From contig CAZYEX010000012.1 in assembly GCA_964646605.1 (NCBI GenBank), positions 1-64,000 on the forward strand: DNA of 64,000 bases, read 5' to 3'. This DNA comes from SBAX01 sp964646605. GTDB lineage: Bacteria; Planctomycetota; Phycisphaerae; UBA1845. Shown piece by piece: positions 41,099-50,323 of the stretch (position 1 is its first letter; every line of letters starts with the position of its first letter). The notes below the pieces were generated by a model. The model was not told the DNA's origin. It saw only the letters and a program-made list of their open reading frames with translations, and made no database searches. Made by a program: the position numbers and the translations under genes.

Positions 41099-41230
41099 CC
41101 TCATTCGCCCTTCGCGATTCGCCATTCCACATTCACCCGGCCCCGCGCTGGCGCTTGGGGTTCGGATCAATCGGCAATCGGAAATTGGCAATCGGCAATC
41201 CGCCGGATTCCGCGCTGGCGCTTGGGGTTC
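41099..41230. repeat. heptad arrays and a 20-bp direct repeat
   Basis: The array at 41099-41136 reads CGCCCTT, CGCGATT, CGCCATT, CCACATT. The array at 41163-41201 reads ATCGGCA, ATCGGAA, ATTGGCA, ATCGGCA. A perfect 20-base direct repeat, CGCGCTGGCGCTTGGGGTTC, brackets the second array at 41144-41163 and 41211-41230. Confidence 0.7.
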
Positions 41231-42035
41231 AGACAGCGCGCTCTGCGGGCAGGTTGATGGTGAAGGTGGTGGGTTGGCCGGGGTCGCTTTGGACGGTGAT
41301 GGCGCCGTCGTTTTCTTCGATGAGGTCGCGGCAGAGGGCGAGGCCGAGGCCGCCGCAGCGCTGACGACCCTCGCGCTGAGATGGTTTGGAGCTTTGGAAC
41401 GGTTCGAACAGGTGAGGCAGCAGATCGGGCGGGATGGGATCGCCGCTGTTGCGGACTGCAATGACCACGCGGTCGGCGTCGCGTGCGGCGACGATGGTCA
41501 CTCGTCCGCCGTGACCGGCTGCTAGGGCTTCCCGTGCGTTGAGAAGAAGATTGAAAAGAACTTGTTGGAGTTGCAAAGGGTCGGCGAGAACGGTGAGCGA
41601 ATCATCGATCTCGACGGCCAGGTCGATCCCATCCTTGGACAGATCGCGGCACAGGCTGGCGACGGCGTCGTCCACGACGGTTCGGACAGCGACCGTCTCT
41701 CGTCGCCGGGGCTTGGCAGCGCTGATCTCCAGAACCCGCGAGGTCATGTTGATGAGAATGAGGACGTTCTTGGCCGTGACAGTGAGGGCCTTTTTCATTA
41801 GCTCCGGATCGCCGCTTCCCAGGGCGTACTCGGCATAGGCTCGAAGCGGCGTCAGAAGGTTGTTGGTCTCGTGGGCGAGCGTGGCTGCAGCGGTTCCGAG
41901 GTTGGCAAGCTGCTGGGCTTGGCGAACCTGGGCGCGGAGCGTGTCGAACTGCGCGGTCAAAGAGTCAAGGCGATCCTCGACGGTGGGATCGGCAGGAGGG
42001 CTGGTCGCCCGACGTGTCGGCGGTTGTCGCGTCAT
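41229..42035 (-). CDS. soluble histidine kinase
   Basis: This 268-residue protein has no membrane helix. A coiled coil (about 20-45) leads to the H-box with His55 in ATLAHETNNLLTPL, then the ATPase domain: NLLLNAREAL (N-box), NSGDPIP (G1), FEPFQSSK (F-box) and GGLGLALC (G2). It is of the HWE/NtrB-like HxxxN type by its H-box. Without a sensor domain it probably receives input from another protein. No regulator gene is adjacent; the lone receiver at 24908 is a conceivable partner but this is speculation. Its end is bordered by a direct repeat. Confidence 0.9.
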   Translation of the reverse strand: MTRQPPTRRATSPPADPTVEDRLDSLTAQFDTLRAQVRQAQQLANLGTAAATLAHETNNLLTPLRAYAEYALGSGDPELMKKALTVTAKNVLILINMTSRVLEISAAKPRRRETVAVRTVVDDAVASLCRDLSKDGIDLAVEIDDSLTVLADPLQLQQVLFNLLLNAREALAAGHGGRVTIVAARDADRVVIAVRNSGDPIPPDLLPHLFEPFQSSKPSQREGRQRCGGLGLALCRDLIEENDGAITVQSDPGQPTTFTINLPAERAV

Positions 42036-42127
42036 TTCACGGCGTCCTCGAACGGGGTTGGCTCAACCGCGTCGGTTCGGTGATAATCGGTCCGCGGTTC
42101 CTGAATCCTTGAAACGGTTCGAACGAC

Positions 42128-42394
42128 ATGGACCCAGCAGCGCAATTGCAAGCGATCCTGGAGATCTTCTCGCGGCTGGGAGTCGAGGTGCGCGAGGAGC
42201 ACTTGGGCGGCGCGGGGGGCAATCTGTGCCGAATCCGCGAGCGGCAGGTCTTTTTCCTTGATCTCGACGCGGACGTAGGTACGCGCGCGGAGCGGTGTGC
42301 GGCGGCGTTAGCCGAGATTCCCGAGCTTGCCTCGATTTACGTTCCACCGGAACTCCGTGAGCGAATCGAACGGGCAAGAATAGTGGGCGGTTAG
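42128..42394 (+). CDS. conserved hypothetical protein
   Basis: The 88-residue protein reads as helix (AAQLQAILEIFSRLGVEV), a GG-rich turn (GGAGGNLCRIRERQVFFLDLDAD), a helix (RAERCAAALAEI) and an end IYVPPELRERIE. This pattern is familiar from small conserved planctomycete proteins without assigned function. It is divergent from the kinase gene with about 90 bases between starts. A role cannot be given. Confidence 0.6.
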   Translation: MDPAAQLQAILEIFSRLGVEVREEHLGGAGGNLCRIRERQVFFLDLDADVGTRAERCAAALAEIPELASIYVPPELRERIERARIVGG

Positions 42395-42873
42395 GAGTTC
42401 GAACTCGTTCGTCACGAACGGCCTGCGGCGCGGGAGGCCATGAAAATGGCTTCCCGCCGAACCCGCTGACGCAGAGCATGCTCATCTCCCCTAAGGCACG
42501 CCCTTTGATCAATGGGCCCGGCGGGTCGCCCGCAGAGGAAGCTGTGTTCCATCGGGACACGGGAACACGCCGTTCCGTCCCCCCCAAGTTTCTGTCCCCC
42601 TCGCACCCTTTGGAGGATTGCGATCTGGAGTGGAGTAGAGCACGGCCTATGCCAAAGCAGATAGACTCGAAGTTTTGTTTTCCGGACCTTATCTAACGTA
42701 CTGTGCTACAATAGATTACGGAGCTTGCACGCCACATTGTCACAGGAAAGCGCCATCAAGCATGACCTGGGGAAGCGAACCAAATGGGGTAGAAATGTGG
42801 GGAGTATTGCCCAGTTCACAATGCTACTTGGCCGTTTGCATGCCGGACAGCCCCCGTGCGTGTCCGCGCATGA
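42395..42873. other. gene-free interval
   Basis: I see no supported gene, repeat family or clear promoter in these 479 bases. Small frames on both strands lack family features. A short palindrome GTTCGTCACGAAC lies at about 42407-42419, near the end of the preceding gene. Confidence 0.5.
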
Positions 42874-43896
42874 CTATGGCGCCCCTGCCGGTGGCGAACG
42901 GCAAAAGGGGGTCAAAAACTCAGCCCAACTCGGCTCAAGATCGGACAGGGGGAGGTTCGAGGAGACCAGCCCCGGGTTCTCGACGTCCTTGGGCTTGAGG
43001 TTGGATTGGTGGAGGAGGATGTCGCGCAGACGCGTGGGGTGGGTTCGGCGGAGGAACTCCAGCACGGCCCACGACATGGCATAATCCGTGCTTGTGAGCG
43101 GTTCTTCGCCACGGCTCCATTCGATCCGGGCGAGGCAGTCCGCCAACTTCGGCGCCGGGTGCAGTGCTAAGAGCTGGCACAGATCCGCCTGTCGAAACGT
43201 GTTTCGCGGCGGGGCGCCGGGGCCATCGTCGGTTGCACGCGGCTCGAAGAGGCAAGCCAACCCTTCGAGCAGCCACACAGGGTTGTCGGCCTTCGTCTCG
43301 ATGATCGCAAGGTTGGCCAGAACCAAGTGCGCCGTCTCATGGCGCACGACCGTTTGTTCCATCAAACCGATCAGCGCATCACGCCGGGCACCCAGAGCCG
43401 CGGTGTCTTCGCCGAGCTGTGGGGATTCGGATGAGCGCCGTGCGAGTTGTTCATCAATGGCCTGGATTTGGGGGAGATGTTGAACGTTGCAGAGGATCGC
43501 CAGATTCTGCGTGGGATCATAAAACCCCGCCGGACTCTTGGTCGCAGCGCCGAGGCGTTCCGCATAGCGTCGAAAGTCAGGCAGTTGGTCGAAAAATACA
43601 ATCCGCATCAGGCTCGTTGATTCCCGTACATCCAGTTGAAGCCCACGTGCGAATTCCCGCACGGCGGCGTAGGTCGACTCGGCCTCGACCGCGAGGCGGT
43701 CCACGAGGGACTCGGGGGCGTCGGATTCGATCCGAAAGTGCTCGGTGGAACGGGTCCGCGTGGCGCGCCCGTTCCATCGAACGTCGCGCTCGGCGGTAGG
43801 AGGTTGCTGCCCCCAGGCGGCTTGCATGGAGGCCTGAAGGAGCAGGAGGGACATCCTGCGCCATGGCGAGCGCCGAAAAGTACGGAGTTTCCCCAC
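42874..43896 (-). CDS. DUF1570-like secreted protein with HExxH metallopeptidase motif
   Basis: The protein has a basic, hydrophobic signal segment (KLRTFRRSPWRRMSLLLLQ) and a domain of about 300 residues that includes VVRHETAHLVLANLA (HExxH zinc-binding motif) and then NPVWLLEGLACLFEP, whose Glu could be the third ligand. This is the gluzincin-like arrangement of DUF1570 proteins common in planctomycetes. The fragment TEHFRIESDAPESLV near the start is also typical. The GTG at 43896 gives the best signal peptide; the open frame reaches 43962 and an ATG at 43854 is possible. Peptidase activity is inferred only. Confidence 0.72.
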   Translation of the reverse strand: MGKLRTFRRSPWRRMSLLLLQASMQAAWGQQPPTAERDVRWNGRATRTRSTEHFRIESDAPESLVDRLAVEAESTYAAVREFARGLQLDVRESTSLMRIVFFDQLPDFRRYAERLGAATKSPAGFYDPTQNLAILCNVQHLPQIQAIDEQLARRSSESPQLGEDTAALGARRDALIGLMEQTVVRHETAHLVLANLAIIETKADNPVWLLEGLACLFEPRATDDGPGAPPRNTFRQADLCQLLALHPAPKLADCLARIEWSRGEEPLTSTDYAMSWAVLEFLRRTHPTRLRDILLHQSNLKPKDVENPGLVSSNLPLSDLEPSWAEFLTPFCRSPPAGAP

Positions 43897-44068
43897 GCTG
43901 CGCGAACGACGGTGCCACACAGGCGCCACCTCGCCACGGGATCGTCGGTCGTTCGGTTGCATCGCCGACCGTTGTACCCTCCAAGAGCCGAGGGGAGAAC
44001 AGGGACGCGATCCGGAGAAATCTCCGCGTGGTGAACCGCAGCGGGTGGTGAAGTCGGCTGCCGCCGGA

Positions 44069-44755
44069 TCAGCCTGAGGGGTTCACAGCCTGTTCGACCG
44101 CCTCGCGGGGGACGCCGATATCAGCGATCTCCACTCGACCGAGGAACGTCGCCGCTTGCGAGGAATGGAAGCCGGTCTTCGCGGCGACGAAGGTGACGGT
44201 CAGGTCGGCGCGCACGGCGACAGGGCTGGGCAGGCCTGTGTCACTATCAAGGCCGGAAGGGACGTCCACGGCGACGACCGCGCGCTTGGACGCGGTATTC
44301 ATTGCGTGAATCCAATCGAGGACGGGGCTGCGGATTTCCCCGGCGAATCCGGTGCCCAACAAGGCGTCGATGACGACCTCGTCGGGCCCGATGGCCCGCA
44401 CTCGGCCCGGCTGGGCATCGGGGGAACCGAGGACGGTCACATCCGCAGCCATGGCCTCGAGGATGGCGAAGTTCGTCGCCGTATCCGGCGTCATTTTTGT
44501 GCGATCGGCCGTCATCACCACCCGGATGATCCAACCGGCATTGTGAAGGTGCCGCGCAATGACACAGCCATCCCCGCCGTTGTTGCCCGGTCCGCAGAGG
44601 ATGCAGGCCCGCCCCGCGGGACCATAGACACGGTCGATGGTGTCCGCGGCGTGTCGGCCCGCGTTTTCCATGAGAACGACGCTGGGCATCCGATAGCGTT
44701 GAACGGCGAGTTCGTCGACGCGTCGGAGCTGGGCGCGGGTTAGCAGGGAGGTCAT
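44069..44755 (-). CDS. nnrE: NAD(P)H-hydrate epimerase
   Basis: The 228-residue YjeF_N protein contains MENAGRHAAD (29-38), CGPGNNGGDG (about 54-63), DALLGTGFAG and AVDVPSGLDSDTG. These are the signature sites of the NAD(P)HX epimerase, which interconverts S and R forms of hydrated NAD(P)H for repair. The C-terminal dehydratase domain (NnrD) found fused in many bacteria is absent. Its start overlaps the nuoN stop by four bases, so it is the last gene of the complex I operon; a link between NADH oxidation and NADH repair is plausible. Confidence 0.92.
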   Translation of the reverse strand: MTSLLTRAQLRRVDELAVQRYRMPSVVLMENAGRHAADTIDRVYGPAGRACILCGPGNNGGDGCVIARHLHNAGWIIRVVMTADRTKMTPDTATNFAILEAMAADVTVLGSPDAQPGRVRAIGPDEVVIDALLGTGFAGEIRSPVLDWIHAMNTASKRAVVAVDVPSGLDSDTGLPSPVAVRADLTVTFVAAKTGFHSSQAATFLGRVEIADIGVPREAVEQAVNPSG

Positions 44756-46332
44756 GGATCGACGACCGCCGCTCCGGGTGCGGGTCCGTTTGGGGCGGGG
44801 GAACGGATGGTCCAGCGGGCGTCGCGGGACTGGATCGTCTGACGAACGGCCGCGGCGGGCTTGGCGGCGGCCTGCAAGAGTAGGGCTGGGCGGAGGAAGA
44901 AGAAGAGCATGGACAAGCCGCAAACGGCAAGGGCCAGTCGGATCGGAGCCCCGCCCACATGGGTTCGCGTTTGGACCTCGCGACCCACGTAGACCGAGGC
45001 CACGACACGCAGATAGTAGGCCGCCCCGATCGCGGCATTGATCACGCCGATCACCGCGAGGACGATCATGGCGGCGTGCATGGGGTGCTGTGGACGCACG
45101 GAAAACGCCGCTGCGAAGATGTATAGCTTGCCCATGAACCCGGCCGTGGGTGGAAGACCCATGAGGCTGAACATGCATACTGCGAGGGCCAGGGCTGTTG
45201 CCGGCGCGCGTCGACAGAGACCGGCGAGGTCATCGACGGACTCGGCGTCTCTGTCTGCGATGCGAATGGAAGCGAGAACCGCGAAGGCACCGAGGTTCAT
45301 GGCCCCATAGACGGCGATGTAGAAGAACATGGCCGCCAATCCATCGTGCAACGGTCCCTGTCCCGCGATCGGTCCGACGAGCAGGGCGACGAGCATGTAT
45401 CCGGTGTGCGCGATGCTCGAATAGGCGAGCATGCGCTTCACGTTGCGTTGGAGGAGGCCCAATGTATTGCCGACGGTCATGGTGACGGCGGCTGTCACCC
45501 ACAAGATCCACAGAACGGAACTGGGCAAGTCCCATTGGAAAGCCGTGAGTACCTTGCAGAGGGCAAGCAGCCCTGCGAATTTGGGTACGAAGCCCAACAT
45601 TCCGGCGATGGGCGAGGCGGCCCCTTCATAGACATCGGCTACATAGACGTGAAACGGCACGGCGGCGATCTTGAAAAACAGGGATGCGATCACCAGCAGA
45701 AGTCCGACCAGAGCACGCGGGTCATCGGCGGCGGCGGCACTCAGACTGGACGTGACGGACCCGTCGGAAAGACGATGGATCGTGGTCGTGCCGGCAGCGC
45801 CGTATAAAAAACTCAGACCATAGGCCAGAACGGCGGCGGACAGTGCTCCTAGAAAGAAATATTTAACCGCGGCCTCGGTGGAGCGGGCGGCTTCGCGGCT
45901 CATGGCTACGAGGATGTAAGTGGGCACGCTCACCAATTCAATGGCGAAAAAGAACACAATCCAGTCGTTGGCGGACGCGGTGATTAGCACGCCGAGCAGG
46001 GATAAGAGAATCATGCACATGAACTCACCGTGCTCCTGCCGGGCGGGCTGGCGCCAGTTGACCAGTATGACCAGGATGCCCATGACGAGCGTGAGTGTGC
46101 GAGCATAATTGGTAAACGGCGTCAGCCAAAGACCGGGGAGGACTTCGCTCTTGTGGGAGGCGGGGAACCACAGCGAGAGGATCAAAGCCAGGACTACCAA
46201 GACTAGTGCAAAAAGAGAACTCGCAAACGGCGCGGATCGTCCGCGGACCAGTCCGATCGTGAGCGCCCCGCACGCCCCTATGAGCAGCAGGCATTCGGGC
46301 GCCAATGCAAACACACCTGTATCAACGTGCAT
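44752..46332 (-). CDS. nuoN: NADH-quinone oxidoreductase subunit N
   Basis: The 526-residue membrane protein has about 14 helices and the antiporter-like block typical of NuoN: VPTYILVAM, AAVKYFFLGALSAAVLAYG, KIAAVPFHVYVADVYEGA and MLAYSSIAHTGYMLVAL, with the conserved lysines in the middle helices. It forms part of the proton-pumping arm. The final 45 residues are a soluble extension. ATG 46332 is preferred; a TTG three codons earlier is possible. It overlaps nuoM by 11 bases. Confidence 0.94.
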   Translation of the reverse strand: MHVDTGVFALAPECLLLIGACGALTIGLVRGRSAPFASSLFALVLVVLALILSLWFPASHKSEVLPGLWLTPFTNYARTLTLVMGILVILVNWRQPARQEHGEFMCMILLSLLGVLITASANDWIVFFFAIELVSVPTYILVAMSREAARSTEAAVKYFFLGALSAAVLAYGLSFLYGAAGTTTIHRLSDGSVTSSLSAAAADDPRALVGLLLVIASLFFKIAAVPFHVYVADVYEGAASPIAGMLGFVPKFAGLLALCKVLTAFQWDLPSSVLWILWVTAAVTMTVGNTLGLLQRNVKRMLAYSSIAHTGYMLVALLVGPIAGQGPLHDGLAAMFFYIAVYGAMNLGAFAVLASIRIADRDAESVDDLAGLCRRAPATALALAVCMFSLMGLPPTAGFMGKLYIFAAAFSVRPQHPMHAAMIVLAVIGVINAAIGAAYYLRVVASVYVGREVQTRTHVGGAPIRLALAVCGLSMLFFFLRPALLLQAAAKPAAAVRQTIQSRDARWTIRSPAPNGPAPGAAVVDP

Positions 46333-48055
46333 GAGAAGCAACGGCCTCCGAAGAAACTGCCGGGAATTCTTCGCCGGTCAAATCGCCCGCCAAGAGCCCA
46401 GGTTCCAGGGCGTCCCAAAGCTGGCGGTTATCGGCAGTGCGTTCCGCGGGGCGCGTCAGGAGAACATGCTGGCGGACCGCAATCTCCACGGTGTCGAGAA
46501 CGGGTTTGGGGTAGACCCCGAGGAAAACACAACACAGTGCGATCGGAGCGAGGATGCCGATTTCGCGGCGGGTGAGATCCACGGTGAGTCCGGCGCTGGT
46601 ATCGGGCGTGTGCGGCGGTTCAAGCCGCGGGCCGAAGAGAAGGCGCTGACAAACCCAGAGCATATAGACGGCGCTGAGGATGATCCCGACTGCGGCTGGC
46701 GCTGCATAGGCAAAGCCGAGCGGGCCGGCAGCCCGGCCGTCAGAAATGCCGGGCGACGTCACCGTGCCGAGCAATACCAGGAACTCTCCCACGAATCCAT
46801 TCAGACCAGGAAGACCGATGCTGCTGAGCGTAAAAAACACGAGGTAGAACGACAGCCAGGGCATGGCACGCGCGAGCCCGCCGACCTCATGGATATCGCG
46901 GGTATGGTAGCGCTCGTAAATACATCCCACAAGTACGAACAGGGCGCCGGTCGACAGTCCGTGGTTCAGCATATAGAGCACGCCCCCGTTCAGACCGGCG
47001 ACCTTCAGACTGAAAAGGCCGAGAATGCAGAACCCCATGTGGGACACGGAGGAGTAGGCCACGAGCTTTTTTACGTCCCTCTGGACCCAGGCGGCGAGCG
47101 CCGCGTAGATGATTCCAATGATGGCCAAACAAGCAATGAACGGCGCCCAGGCCCTCGTCGCATCGGGGAGCATGGGAATGCTCAATCGGCAGAATCCATA
47201 TGTGCCGAGCTTCAGCAGAACCGCGGCGAGCACGACACTGCCCGCGGTCGGCGCCTCTGTGTGCGCCAATGGAAGCCAGGTGTGTAACGGGAACAGGGGA
47301 ACCTTGATCACGAACCCGGCGGCAAACGCGACAAACAGCCACCACTGGACGTGATAAGGCAGAAACCCCTCGCGCCCCATCCTAATGAGTTCTTCGATAT
47401 TCAGGGTGATATACCCCTGCGTGATATAGGAGTAGTAGGCGAGATACACTACGCCCGCGAAGGTGAGGACGCTGCCCGCGAGGGTGTACAGAAAGAACTT
47501 TATCGCGGCGCGGCGCCGGTCTTGCCCGCCCCAGACCGCAATCAACAGAAACAGGGGGATCAGCGTGAACTCAAAGAACACATAAAACAATAGAAGATCC
47601 AAGGCGCAGAAGACTCCCAGCAATCCGGACTGAAGGAGGAGAAGGAGAATATAGTATTCGCGAGCCCGCTCGCGGATGGCGGTGAAACTGGAGGCAATGG
47701 CAAGAGGGAAGAGGAAGGAGGTCAAGGCCAATAGCCAAATGCTGATTCCGTCCACTCCCACGCGGAACCCGATGTCGATCGTCGGCTCGTCGGATACGTC
47801 GTCGCCAATCCACGGGGCAAAGTAGGTCAGAACATACTCGCTGCTGTCGCGGCTGGACTGCGGACCCAATCTGTGGAATGAGACCACGGCAAAGACGGTG
47901 AGCAGAAACGTCACCAGCGAAAAGGCGAGAGCGCTGCGGCGAACCGAACGGGCGTCGCCCCACGGCGGAGTCAACAAAAGAAACGCTCCCACCAGCGGGG
48001 ACAGAATGATGAGCGTGAGAATCCAGCTATTCAATTGGTTGGGTCCGGGTTCCAT
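46322..48055 (-). CDS. nuoM: NADH-quinone oxidoreductase subunit M
   Basis: The 577-residue antiporter-like subunit shows GVDGISIWLLALTSFLFP, FFEFTLIPLFLLI, AIKFFLYTLAGSVL, VPLFPLHTWLPLAHTEAP and KKLVAYSSVSHMGF in NuoM order. It pumps protons in the membrane arm. A hydrophilic C-terminal tail of about 50 residues exceeds the usual end. It lies between nuoL and nuoN. Confidence 0.95.
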   Translation of the reverse strand: MEPGPNQLNSWILTLIILSPLVGAFLLLTPPWGDARSVRRSALAFSLVTFLLTVFAVVSFHRLGPQSSRDSSEYVLTYFAPWIGDDVSDEPTIDIGFRVGVDGISIWLLALTSFLFPLAIASSFTAIRERAREYYILLLLLQSGLLGVFCALDLLLFYVFFEFTLIPLFLLIAVWGGQDRRRAAIKFFLYTLAGSVLTFAGVVYLAYYSYITQGYITLNIEELIRMGREGFLPYHVQWWLFVAFAAGFVIKVPLFPLHTWLPLAHTEAPTAGSVVLAAVLLKLGTYGFCRLSIPMLPDATRAWAPFIACLAIIGIIYAALAAWVQRDVKKLVAYSSVSHMGFCILGLFSLKVAGLNGGVLYMLNHGLSTGALFVLVGCIYERYHTRDIHEVGGLARAMPWLSFYLVFFTLSSIGLPGLNGFVGEFLVLLGTVTSPGISDGRAAGPLGFAYAAPAAVGIILSAVYMLWVCQRLLFGPRLEPPHTPDTSAGLTVDLTRREIGILAPIALCCVFLGVYPKPVLDTVEIAVRQHVLLTRPAERTADNRQLWDALEPGLLAGDLTGEEFPAVSSEAVASHAR

Positions 48056-48061
48056 TCGATC

Positions 48062-50005
48062 TCATAATGCAAACCAGAGGATGACCGCAATCCCGGCCAC
48101 GATGCTCAGTGCATAGCCCTGGAGCATCCCGGATTGAACAACGCGACACAAATATCCGAAGCCTCGTGGAATCGCCGTGACCACCCAGATCAGGCCGTCC
48201 ACAACATAATCATCCAAGGCCACACACAACCGTCCCGTCGCGCGTGTCGGTTCTGCGATCGCCGCGGCGTAGGCCTCGTCCACATACCATTTGTTCCAAA
48301 GCGCCGCATACAGTCGCGTGAACGTGGTTCGCGCAAGGGCGGGAATCCACGGTTGACGCACGAAGCACACGTAGGCCGCGAGAAGCGCCGATAGGGTCAA
48401 CGCAATGGAGGCGATCTCAAGACCATGCGCCGCCCAAAAACCGACATGCGCCGCGGATATATGCCCAACAGTGCCGGCGGCACTGAACGTGTGTTCAAAT
48501 ACGGGGGCAAGAAAATTGTGAAAGGGCCGGCCCGTGGCCTCGACGCCGAGGTATCCGGCGCCGACGGCGCCGACACTGAGTACGACCAAGGGAAGCAACA
48601 TCCACGCTCCTGACTCGTGGGGGCGAGAGGCCTCCGGTATCCGCTGCGGGCCGAAAAAAGCGAGAAACACCATCCGGAATGTATAAAACGCCGTGAGTGC
48701 GGCCGTCGCCAGCGCTAATGCCCCAAGGACCGGATGCGCCGTCCAGGCGTGATGGATGATCGCATCTTTGCTAAAGAATCCGCTGAGCAATGGAAATCCG
48801 GATAGCGCAAAGGCTCCGATTGTGAATGTGATGCATGTGTACGGTAAGCAGCGGCGCAGTCCGCCGAAGTGCCGCAGGTCGATCACGCCGCCTAGTGCGT
48901 GCATGATGCTCCCGGCGCCCAAGAACAGCAACGCCTTGAAAAAGGCATGCGTAAAGAGGTGGAAGACGGCTGCATCCGCGGCGTATACACCGGCGGCGAG
49001 AAACATAAAGCCAAGTTGACTGATCGTCGAGTAGGCAAGTATGCGCTTAAGATCCGTTTGTACCAGCGCGACAGTCGCTGCGAAGAACGCAGTGAGAACG
49101 CCGATGACTGCAACGACCGTCATGGCTGTCGCCGAGGCCGTAAAAATCGCTCCGCAGCGCACGATCATATAGACCCCGGCGGTGACCATGGTCGCCGCGT
49201 GGATTAACGCGGACACTGGGGACGGTCCCTCCATTGCATCGGGAAGCCATACATGGAGTGGAAGCTGGGCGCTCTTTCCACAAGCGCCGCACAGCAACAG
49301 CAGAGCGATCATCGTCACCAATGCGTCGCTCAAGGGGGCGCCGGAGGGCAGAACGCCGCGTTGGACAAAGTCGAAGACTCCGGCGAAGTCTAACGTGCCG
49401 AAGGTCTGAAAAATGAGCAGGATGCCCAGTCCGAATCCGAAGTCGCCGACGCGGTTGACCAGGAATGCCTTTTTGGCGGCGGCGGCTGCGGCGGGGCGCT
49501 CATAGTAGAACCCGATCAGCAGGTAGCTGCACAGTCCGACCGCCTCCCAGCCGAGGTATAGAAGCAGGAAATTTCCGCCCAGGACGAGCATGCACATGCT
49601 GAATACGAATAAGGCAAGGAAGGCAAAGAACCGGGAGTAGCCGTGCTCCAACCGGCCGTGGGAGCGCATGTAGTCTCGCGAGTAGATGACGACGAGCAGC
49701 GAAACCCCCGTGACCGTCAACAGCATGATGCTGGTGAGGGGATCGACCAAAAACTCGACGTTGAAATCCACGCCCGTGCCGGTGGTAAGCCATGTATAGA
49801 TGCGACTGAGGGAAGAGGCGGCATTGGGAGTTCTGGCGCGGACCTGCAGAAACAGGCCCAACGCGGCGACGAAGGACGCGCCGACGCCCAGAATGGAAAA
49901 CCAATGGATCCGGCTTCGCAGTGCCCGGCCGAATATGGCGCAAAGAAGCGCCGCGATCAAGGGCGCCAGGACGACGGCCAGTGCGTATTGGGTTACCGTA
50001 TCCAT
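48062..50005 (-). CDS. nuoL: NADH-quinone oxidoreductase subunit L
   Basis: The 647-residue subunit has SIMLLTVTGVSLLVVIYS, FFAFLALFVFSMCMLVLG, LYLGWEAVGLCSYLLIGFY, LPLHVWLPDAMEGPSPVSAL and KRILAYSTISQLGFMFLA, followed by the long lateral helix region at the C-terminus. These are NuoL hallmarks; it is the distal proton pump and clamps the membrane arm. Order K-L-M-N is canonical. Confidence 0.96.
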   Translation of the reverse strand: MDTVTQYALAVVLAPLIAALLCAIFGRALRSRIHWFSILGVGASFVAALGLFLQVRARTPNAASSLSRIYTWLTTGTGVDFNVEFLVDPLTSIMLLTVTGVSLLVVIYSRDYMRSHGRLEHGYSRFFAFLALFVFSMCMLVLGGNFLLLYLGWEAVGLCSYLLIGFYYERPAAAAAAKKAFLVNRVGDFGFGLGILLIFQTFGTLDFAGVFDFVQRGVLPSGAPLSDALVTMIALLLLCGACGKSAQLPLHVWLPDAMEGPSPVSALIHAATMVTAGVYMIVRCGAIFTASATAMTVVAVIGVLTAFFAATVALVQTDLKRILAYSTISQLGFMFLAAGVYAADAAVFHLFTHAFFKALLFLGAGSIMHALGGVIDLRHFGGLRRCLPYTCITFTIGAFALSGFPLLSGFFSKDAIIHHAWTAHPVLGALALATAALTAFYTFRMVFLAFFGPQRIPEASRPHESGAWMLLPLVVLSVGAVGAGYLGVEATGRPFHNFLAPVFEHTFSAAGTVGHISAAHVGFWAAHGLEIASIALTLSALLAAYVCFVRQPWIPALARTTFTRLYAALWNKWYVDEAYAAAIAEPTRATGRLCVALDDYVVDGLIWVVTAIPRGFGYLCRVVQSGMLQGYALSIVAGIAVILWFAL

Positions 50006-50020
50006 ACTCGTGGACTGCGA

Positions 50021-50323
50021 TTATCCCCGCATCATCGACCACGCGTCGGCGTCCAGGGTGTGGCGCCGACGATGCAATAGAACAATCAGACCGAGCGCCA
50101 GCCCCGCCTCTACCGCGGCAATGGCCAAGAGAAAAAGTCCGAACGCCTCTCCCTGCACATTACCGCATTGCCGCGCAAACGCGACGGCGTTGATCACTAC
50201 GCCTTGAAACATGACTTCCGTGGACAGAAACACAAGAATCAGGTTCCGCCTCGACACGAACCCCACCAGGCCGATGGCGAAAAGCAGAGCCCCGAGAACC
50301 ACATACGCGGTTACTGTGCTCAT
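50021..50323 (-). CDS. nuoK: NADH-quinone oxidoreductase subunit K
   Basis: The 100-residue protein has three helices with the conserved glutamates in STEVMFQGVVINAV (about residue 34) and AIAAVEAGLALGL (about 70). The start at 50323 shares one base with the nuoJ stop (TGATG) and gives the standard length of 100 residues; the TTG one codon earlier is ignored. Confidence 0.94.
   Translation of the reverse strand: MSTVTAYVVLGALLFAIGLVGFVSRRNLILVFLSTEVMFQGVVINAVAFARQCGNVQGEAFGLFLLAIAAVEAGLALGLIVLLHRRRHTLDADAWSMMRG

Larger units (their letters stand above)
40894..41228. other. gene-free interval with four repeat types
   Basis: No gene is supported. The interval holds the right copy of the 37-base repeat (40977-41013), an inverted TGTAGCGCCACCC palindrome (41029-41055), heptad arrays (41099-41136 and 41163-41201), and a 20-base direct repeat at 41144-41163 and 41211-41230, the latter touching the 3' end of the histidine kinase gene. 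Confidence 0.6.
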
